Positions 58,932-64,000 of a DNA stretch of 64,000 nt are shown one piece after another (position 1 is the first letter of the stretch; each line of letters starts with the position of its first letter). The position numbers were made by a program, and so were the translations under genes. The notes beneath the pieces were generated by a model. It was not told the DNA's origin and did no database searches. It worked only from the letters and a program-made list of their open reading frames with translations. Location of the stretch: positions 1-64,000 of the forward strand of contig NZ_JAFMTQ010000006.1 in NCBI RefSeq assembly GCF_026126405.1, given 5' to 3'. This DNA is from Aureitalea sp. L0-47 (lineage in GTDB: Bacteria; Bacteroidota; Bacteroidia; Flavobacteriales; Flavobacteriaceae).

Positions 58932-60743
58932 ATGAGTACCACGGCAGAACTTAACAAAGACATACTCCGAGGAGGGCAATTCCTGGTGAAGGAGTCAAAA
59001 TGTGAAGATATATTCACCCCCGAAGACTTTTCCGAAGAACAGAAGATGATGAAAGAATCGGTAATCGAATTTGTAGACCGGGAGATCTGGCCTCACAAAG
59101 AACGTTTCGAGAAAAAGGATTACGCCTTTACCGAAGAGATCATGCGAAAAGCAGGTGAACTCGGACTTCTTGGAATTGCAGTTCCGGAAGAATACGGCGG
59201 ACTGGGTATGGGCTTTGTAACTACGATGCTCGTTTGTGATTACATTTCTGGAGCTACAGGTTCTATTGCAACTGCCTTTGGTGCACATACAGGGATTGGC
59301 ACCATGCCGATCACCTTATACGGAACCGAAGAGCAAAAGCAAAAGTATGTCCCTAAACTTGCCACGGGAGAGTGGTTTGGTGCTTACTGTCTCACAGAGC
59401 CGGGCGCAGGAAGTGATGCTAACTCCGGAAAAACAAAAGCGGTTCTTTCGGAAGATGGTACACACTACAAGATCAGCGGACAAAAGATGTGGATCTCCAA
59501 TGCGGGTTTCTGTAATTTGTTCATTGTATTCGCGCGTATTGAAGACGATAAGAACATTACAGGATTTATCGTTGAGAACGATCCATCCAATGGTATCACC
59601 ATGGGCGAGGAAGAACAAAAACTAGGGATTCACGCCTCCTCTACCCGACAGGTTTTCTTTAACGAAACAGTAGTTCCTGTTGAAAATATGCTTTCAAAGC
59701 GCGGTGATGGATTTAAGATCGCGATGAACGCCCTCAATGTGGGTAGGATCAAATTGGCGGCTGCCTGCCTGGATGCACAACGCCGGGTGATCGATACGGC
59801 GGTGAAATATGCCAACGAACGTATTCAGTTTAAGACCCCTATCGCAAAGTTTGGCGCCATAAAAGCCAAGATCGCAAATATGGCAACATCTGCTTATGCA
59901 GGTGAAAGTGCCAGTTATCGGGCTGCAAAAAACATTGAGGATCGCATCGCTATACGTATGGCTGAAGGCAACACTCACCAGGAAGCTGAACTTAAGGGTG
60001 TAGAAGAATACGCCATCGAATGTTCTATTCTGAAAGTGGCCGTTTCCGAAGATATTCAGAATTGCAGTGACGAAGGTATTCAGATCTTTGGTGGTATGGG
60101 CTTTAGCGCCGATACCCCAATGGAAGCTGCCTGGAGAGATGCCAGAATTGCACGTATCTACGAAGGAACCAATGAGATCAACCGAATGCTTTCCGTTGGA
60201 ATGCTGGTGAAGAAAGCAATGAAAGGCCATGTTGACCTTCTTGGTCCGGCCATGGCAGTAGTCGACGAACTTACGGGTATCCCTTCTTTCGATACTCCCG
60301 ATTTCAGCGCAATCCTTTCCGAAGAAAAGGCGATGATCGCCAAACTGAAAAAAGTATTCCTGATGGTCGCAGGTGCAGCCGTTCAGAAATTCGGACCACA
60401 ATTGGAAGAACATCAACAGCTTCTGATGGCTGCCGCTGACATCCTCATAGAGATCTATATGGCTGAGAGTACGGTACTTAGAGCTGAAAAAAATGCACTT
60501 AGATTTGGTGAAGACGCTCAAAAAGAGCAAATTGCAATGGCAAAGTTGTATCTTTATAATGCGGTAGACACTATCAATCAGAAAGCAAAGGAAGGAATTG
60601 TTTCTTTTGCCGAAGGTGATGAACAACGAATGATGCTGATGGGATTGAAGCGTTTTACCAAATATCATAACACGCCTAACGTTGTGGCTCTGCGGAATAT
60701 GATCGCTGAAAAGGTGACGGCAGAGAACACTTATCCGTTTTAA
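58932..60743 (+). CDS. Acyl-CoA dehydrogenase
   Basis: A 603-residue flavoenzyme of the acyl-CoA dehydrogenase family with the usual core at about 35-430 and an extra helical C-terminal part of about 170 residues as in FadE/very-long-chain types. FAD and substrate motifs: YCLTEPGAGSDANSGKT (about 152), KMWISNAGFCNLF, and the catalytic-base glutamate in RIYEGTNEINRM (about 410). It starts beta-oxidation. It is the last gene of the cluster and is separated from the thiolase by the heptamer array. Confidence 0.95.
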   Translation: MSTTAELNKDILRGGQFLVKESKCEDIFTPEDFSEEQKMMKESVIEFVDREIWPHKERFEKKDYAFTEEIMRKAGELGLLGIAVPEEYGGLGMGFVTTMLVCDYISGATGSIATAFGAHTGIGTMPITLYGTEEQKQKYVPKLATGEWFGAYCLTEPGAGSDANSGKTKAVLSEDGTHYKISGQKMWISNAGFCNLFIVFARIEDDKNITGFIVENDPSNGITMGEEEQKLGIHASSTRQVFFNETVVPVENMLSKRGDGFKIAMNALNVGRIKLAAACLDAQRRVIDTAVKYANERIQFKTPIAKFGAIKAKIANMATSAYAGESASYRAAKNIEDRIAIRMAEGNTHQEAELKGVEEYAIECSILKVAVSEDIQNCSDEGIQIFGGMGFSADTPMEAAWRDARIARIYEGTNEINRMLSVGMLVKKAMKGHVDLLGPAMAVVDELTGIPSFDTPDFSAILSEEKAMIAKLKKVFLMVAGAAVQKFGPQLEEHQQLLMAAADILIEIYMAESTVLRAEKNALRFGEDAQKEQIAMAKLYLYNAVDTINQKAKEGIVSFAEGDEQRMMLMGLKRFTKYHNTPNVVALRNMIAEKVTAENTYPF

Positions 60744-60786
60744 AAAGCAGATGCTGCTCATAGCATTTGGTTAGTTAGTTGAAAAA

Positions 60787-60815
60787 CCGCCAGTCGATCG
60801 CGACTGGCGGTTTTG
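60787..60815 (+). terminator. Intrinsic terminator of the beta-oxidation cluster
   Basis: Perfect 10-bp stem CCGCCAGTCG/CGACTGGCGG with loop ATCG, followed by TTTTGTTTTA. Confidence 0.92.
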
Positions 60816-60859
60816 TTTTAGATTCTTCGCTTCGCTCTGAATGACATTGAAACTCTGCG

Positions 60860-60867
60860 TATCTTTG
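60860..60867 (+). promoter_or_regulatory. Promoter -7 box (TATCTTTG)
   Basis: Exact TAnnTTTG match 14 bases before the start at 60882. Confidence 0.65.
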
Positions 60868-60881
60868 GTAAAATTTCTGAA

Positions 60882-61760
60882 ATGACCCGAATTGCTTTTA
60901 TTTTGTTTCTAGTTGGAACTTTCTCTTTCGCTCAGCCTAATACCGAAGTTTACCTTATGGATCTCAACTTCGGAAATGATACATTCGAATTGAGCAATTT
61001 CAGGAATATCTCTAATGATGATGGGTATGATAGTCAGCCATCCTTCCAAAGCGACAACCTGCTGATCTTTGCAGGGAATAACGGGGGACAAACAGACATC
61101 GCCCAGTACAACATTCGTTTCGATAAGAAATTCTGGTATCATGAGGGTTCTGCTTCGAGTCAGTATTCACCTCAACGCATCCCGAACTCGGAAAATGTAC
61201 TAAGCGTTCATCTGGACAGTACCGGGTATCAGCGACTCTTTCATCATCACATCACCCTTGGAGACTACAAGGAAGCCCATCCCGATCTCAGAGTAGCTTA
61301 TTTCTCAATGTACAACGAAGACCTACTGCTAGGTTCTGTGCTGGGGGATGATGGACTCGACCTGGTTGTGGCCAACCTTGAAACCAAAGTCGTGGATACA
61401 CTTGCATATAACGCCGGCCGGTCTTTCCATCGCGTACCCAATTCCGAGAGCATGAGTTACACCTATGTTAATGAAGAAGGGAATCACGATGTGTATCAAC
61501 TGGATATGGGAAGTTTTGAAAGTTTCTTTGTTGTACAGTTGCCTATTGATGTGCAGGATCATGTTTGGTTGAACGACACTACTTGTCTTATAGGAAGCGG
61601 GACAAAATTGTTTATGTACGACCTGTTTGGCGAGGATCGCTGGATGGAAGTGGCGGATCTTTCAGAATTCAAGATTGACAATATTACACGCATGGCTTTA
61701 AGTCCGGACGGTACCAAACTGGCGATAGTAGCTGTGCCCACGACTACTTCGGAAAAGTAA
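60882..61760 (+). CDS. Secreted TolB/WD40-like beta-propeller protein
   Basis: A 292-residue secreted protein (signal cut near SFAQ, residue 18) with TolB-type propeller repeats: DDGYDSQPSFQSDNLLIFAG, TDIAQYNI, and the last blade MALSPDGTKLAIVAVP. Single-domain proteins of this kind are common in Bacteroidota and lack an assigned role. It is followed by a secreted peptidase gene in the same direction. Confidence 0.82.
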   Translation: MTRIAFILFLVGTFSFAQPNTEVYLMDLNFGNDTFELSNFRNISNDDGYDSQPSFQSDNLLIFAGNNGGQTDIAQYNIRFDKKFWYHEGSASSQYSPQRIPNSENVLSVHLDSTGYQRLFHHHITLGDYKEAHPDLRVAYFSMYNEDLLLGSVLGDDGLDLVVANLETKVVDTLAYNAGRSFHRVPNSESMSYTYVNEEGNHDVYQLDMGSFESFFVVQLPIDVQDHVWLNDTTCLIGSGTKLFMYDLFGEDRWMEVADLSEFKIDNITRMALSPDGTKLAIVAVPTTTSEK

Positions 61761-61841
61761 AAAGCCAACTTGAACGGAATTAGCATTTCATTCTGAATAC
61801 GACTTATAACTTTTCGTTATTTTCGTACAAACTACGATTAG

Positions 61842-63176
61842 ATGAGAATAATTACCTGCCTGATACTTCTATTCAGTGCTACCTTAAGCACTGCTCAAAC
61901 CGATCCCAAACTATACGATATCATAGATGCGGTTTCGGCTGAAAGACTGGAACAAGACGTCACAACGCTTGCGGGTTTCGGTACCCGACATACATTAAGC
62001 GATACAGTTTCAAACACGCGAGGAATAGGCGCTGCCCGCCGATGGATAAAGTCGGAATTCAACAATATATCCAACGACTGCGGAGGATGTCTTGATGTTT
62101 TTTATCAGAAGGACCTGGTAAAAAAAGGTGAGAACAACCGTATTGTAAAAGATGTCTGGGTAGTTAATGTCGCTGCCGTTCAGAAAGGAACAAAATATCC
62201 CAATCGGTATATCATCATGAGTGGAGATATCGATTCCAGAGTGAGTAGTCCTACTGATTATACTTCGGATTCACCAGGGGCCAACGACAATGCCACGGGT
62301 ATGGCCGGAGCTATTGAGGCAGCAAGGGTTTTATCGAAGTATAAATTTGAAAGTAGTATCGTTTACCTGGGGTTGAGTGGCGAGGAACAGGGCCTTTTTG
62401 GCGGAAAGGGATTTGCGAACTACGCCAAAGAGAACGGTTGGGAGATCATAGGGGTATTGAACAACGACATGATCGGCAATATCAAAGGAGTTGACGGCGT
62501 TGTTAGCAATGTTGATTTCAGGATCTTTTCAGAACCCGTTCCACCCACAGAAACCGAGCGCCAGCGAAACCGCAGAAGATTCTACGGTGGAGAAGTGGAT
62601 GGGATCTCTCGTCAATTGGCACGTTACGTCTACAAAACCACTAAAACCTATATGCCTGAAATGAATCCGATGTTGATCTATAGACTCGATAGGTTTGGCC
62701 GCGGTGGGCATCATCGCCCTTTCAACGATGCGGGATTTGCTGGTATCCGAATCATGGAGGCCCATGAGAATTACACCCAGCAGCACCAGGACATCCGCAT
62801 GGAAGATGGTATTGAGTACGGAGACAAGCTTAAATTCGTCAACTTTGACTACGCAAAAAAACTAACGGCCGTGAACGCCATCACCATGGCCCGCCTGGCT
62901 TCCGCTCCACCTCCACCGGAAGATGTAGCTATAGGAGGCATAGTGGAACCTTCGGCTAAATTCAAATGGAAAAAAGTGGATGGCGCCGTGGGTTACAAGA
63001 TCTACTGGCGTGACACTACCTCGCCTACCTGGGATCACAGCCGCTATGTTGGCGATGTTTCCGAGTACACCCTGGAAGGCATTGTTATTGATAACTATTT
63101 CTTCGGAATTGCTTCGGTAGGTGAAGACGGACACGAAAGCGTGGTAGTATTCCCATCCGGAATCTTCCGCAATTAA
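61842..63176 (+). CDS. Secreted M28-family zinc aminopeptidase
   Basis: A 444-residue secreted peptidase (signal cut near STAQ, residue 19). The M28 domain (about 60-345) contains the metal-ligand regions MSGDIDSR (aspartate replacing the usual histidine in part), SPGANDNATGMAG and LSGEEQGLFGG (catalytic and metal-binding glutamates), and ends with HENYTQQHQ. A fibronectin-III-like C-terminal segment (about 355-440, PSAKFKWKKVDGAVGYKIYWRDT) follows. It likely degrades peptides outside the cell. Confidence 0.88.
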   Translation: MRIITCLILLFSATLSTAQTDPKLYDIIDAVSAERLEQDVTTLAGFGTRHTLSDTVSNTRGIGAARRWIKSEFNNISNDCGGCLDVFYQKDLVKKGENNRIVKDVWVVNVAAVQKGTKYPNRYIIMSGDIDSRVSSPTDYTSDSPGANDNATGMAGAIEAARVLSKYKFESSIVYLGLSGEEQGLFGGKGFANYAKENGWEIIGVLNNDMIGNIKGVDGVVSNVDFRIFSEPVPPTETERQRNRRRFYGGEVDGISRQLARYVYKTTKTYMPEMNPMLIYRLDRFGRGGHHRPFNDAGFAGIRIMEAHENYTQQHQDIRMEDGIEYGDKLKFVNFDYAKKLTAVNAITMARLASAPPPPEDVAIGGIVEPSAKFKWKKVDGAVGYKIYWRDTTSPTWDHSRYVGDVSEYTLEGIVIDNYFFGIASVGEDGHESVVVFPSGIFRN

Positions 63177-63188
63177 TAAAACCTAAAC

Positions 63189-64000
63189 ATGAAATACAGA
63201 ATTGTCATACTGCTGTTTCTCGTGACAGTCATGGGATATTCCCAATCGTTCAGTAAACAGGACAGCCTCTTCGGAAGCATTACTCCTGAACGTGGCTGGT
63301 GGGACTTGAAACACTACGAGCTTGAAGTGAGTGTTTTTCCGAAAGAAAGAGAAATTACCGGAACCAATACAATCACCTACACCGTTCTCGATCCAGGCAA
63401 GGTGATGCAATTGGATCTTCAGAAGCCCATGAAACTTTTGAATGCCACGCAGGATGGAGAACCGTTGGATATTCGTTCCGAAGGAATGTTTCATTTCATC
63501 ACCCTGAAAAAGAAACAGAAGAAAGGAAAGACCTACTCCCTATCTGTGCAGTTTTCCGGAAAGCCTCGCGTAGCAAAGAATCCACCCTGGGACGGAGGAT
63601 TTACCTGGTCCCGGGATTCCAGTGACCAACATTTCATAGCAACTTCCAACCAGGGAATTGGCGCCAGTATCTGGTGGCCTAACAAGGACCATCCTTACGA
63701 TGAGCCCGATAATGGAGTGGATCTGGCGATCACGGTTCCTTCGGAACTATCGGCAGTGGGCAACGGCCGATTGGTGGAAATAGTCGATAATGAAGATACC
63801 AGGACCTGGAAATGGAAAGTAGTTAACCCAATTAATAATTATGGGGTAAATGTGAATATCGCAGACTACGTTCGTTTTTCAGAAAAATTCAAGGGGGAAA
63901 AAGGTGAACTGGATCTCGACTACTGGGTATTACGCGAAAGCGAGGAAAAGGCCAACAGGCAATTCTCCCAGGTCAGTATGACCATTGAGGCCTTTGAACA
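63189..64000 (+). CDS. M1-family metallopeptidase, N-terminal part (cut by window edge)
   Basis: The first 270 codons of a gene that runs past the window end. After a signal (MKYRIVILLFLVTVMGYSQ) comes the M1 N-terminal beta domain: WWDLKHYELEVSVFPKEREITGTNTITYTV, the FTWSRDSSDQHFIATSNQGIGASIWWPNKDHPYDEPDN segment typical of secreted M1 peptidases of Bacteroidota, then VNVNIADY. The zinc site HExxH would be beyond the window. It starts 12 bases after the M28 gene, so the two are probably co-transcribed. Confidence 0.88.
   Translation, partial: MKYRIVILLFLVTVMGYSQSFSKQDSLFGSITPERGWWDLKHYELEVSVFPKEREITGTNTITYTVLDPGKVMQLDLQKPMKLLNATQDGEPLDIRSEGMFHFITLKKKQKKGKTYSLSVQFSGKPRVAKNPPWDGGFTWSRDSSDQHFIATSNQGIGASIWWPNKDHPYDEPDNGVDLAITVPSELSAVGNGRLVEIVDNEDTRTWKWKVVNPINNYGVNVNIADYVRFSEKFKGEKGELDLDYWVLRESEEKANRQFSQVSMTIEAFE

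Noticed and set aside
59694-60761. A 355-codon open frame on the minus strand opposite the acyl-CoA dehydrogenase gene
   Set aside because: It mirrors codon structure of a strongly supported gene, is rich in Cys, His, Phe and Ser as antisense frames are, and has no recognisable domain.
60820-60846. The phrase ttcgcttcgctctgaatgaca as a functional element
   Set aside because: It is a widespread low-information intergenic sequence in many Bacteroidota, occurs once here, and no structure or role can be shown.

Overview
The window reads as a chromosome segment of a marine-type member of the Flavobacteriaceae (Bacteroidota). Support comes from many secreted proteins with Por/type IX secretion (T9SS) C-terminal sorting domains, the Bacteroidota promoter -7 box TAnnTTTG ahead of many genes, no Shine-Dalgarno sequences, DUF4252/DUF4199/DUF5777 families, a 950-residue CarB and 52-residue L34. 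No rRNA, tRNA, phage, insertion sequence or CRISPR array was seen; most genes are core or lineage-typical.

Layout. 0-2.3 kb: purB, then an 800-base gene-free stretch that holds four tandem copies of a structured small-RNA unit transcribed leftwards. 2.3-4.4 kb: an ECF sigma / membrane anti-sigma-like / DUF4252 operon. 4.5-10.4 kb: S41 protease, an iron-siderophore/cobalamin-type ABC importer, rmuC. 10.4-15 kb: two related T9SS proteins bracketing a five-gene periplasmic redox-looking operon (cupredoxin, c-type cytochrome, YceI, OB-fold, DUF5777). 15-19 kb: carB and rpmH. 19-30.6 kb: envelope and housekeeping genes, mtaB, a stand-alone four-helix-bundle (S23/IVP) gene, a peptide-binding lipoprotein, a GlmU-like protein and the zinc-free L31. 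31-36 kb: DUF4199, glycosyltransferase, phosphosugar mutase and MsbA-like exporter. 36.1-36.6 kb: a second gene-free stretch with two paralogous small RNAs read leftwards. 36.6-38.1 kb: a second ECF sigma / membrane protein / Spy-like sensor operon. 40.5-48.5 kb: three tandem paralogous giant T9SS proteins. 48.6-52.3 kb: purL. 52.4-60.7 kb: a fatty-acid beta-oxidation cluster (acyl-CoA ligase, MarR regulator, hydroxyacyl-CoA dehydrogenase/enoyl-CoA hydratase fusion, thiolase, acyl-CoA dehydrogenase) interrupted by a second four-helix-bundle gene and heptamer arrays. 60.9 kb to the end: secreted propeller and peptidases, the last one cut by the window edge.

The most interesting signals lie between genes. 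(1) Six small-RNA candidates in two clusters share a hairpin with a CCCC-containing apical loop, stems preserved by compensatory changes, and a following intrinsic terminator. (2) Pairs of TTTnATCGA direct repeats spaced 20-21 bp occur upstream of two of these RNAs at matching distance and upstream of two secreted-protein genes. (3) A family of 7-bp tandem arrays recurs at unlinked loci, begins exactly at stop codons, overlaps promoters, enters one coding sequence, and lies beside both four-helix-bundle genes. Family assignments come from recognising sequence motifs; no database search was possible.
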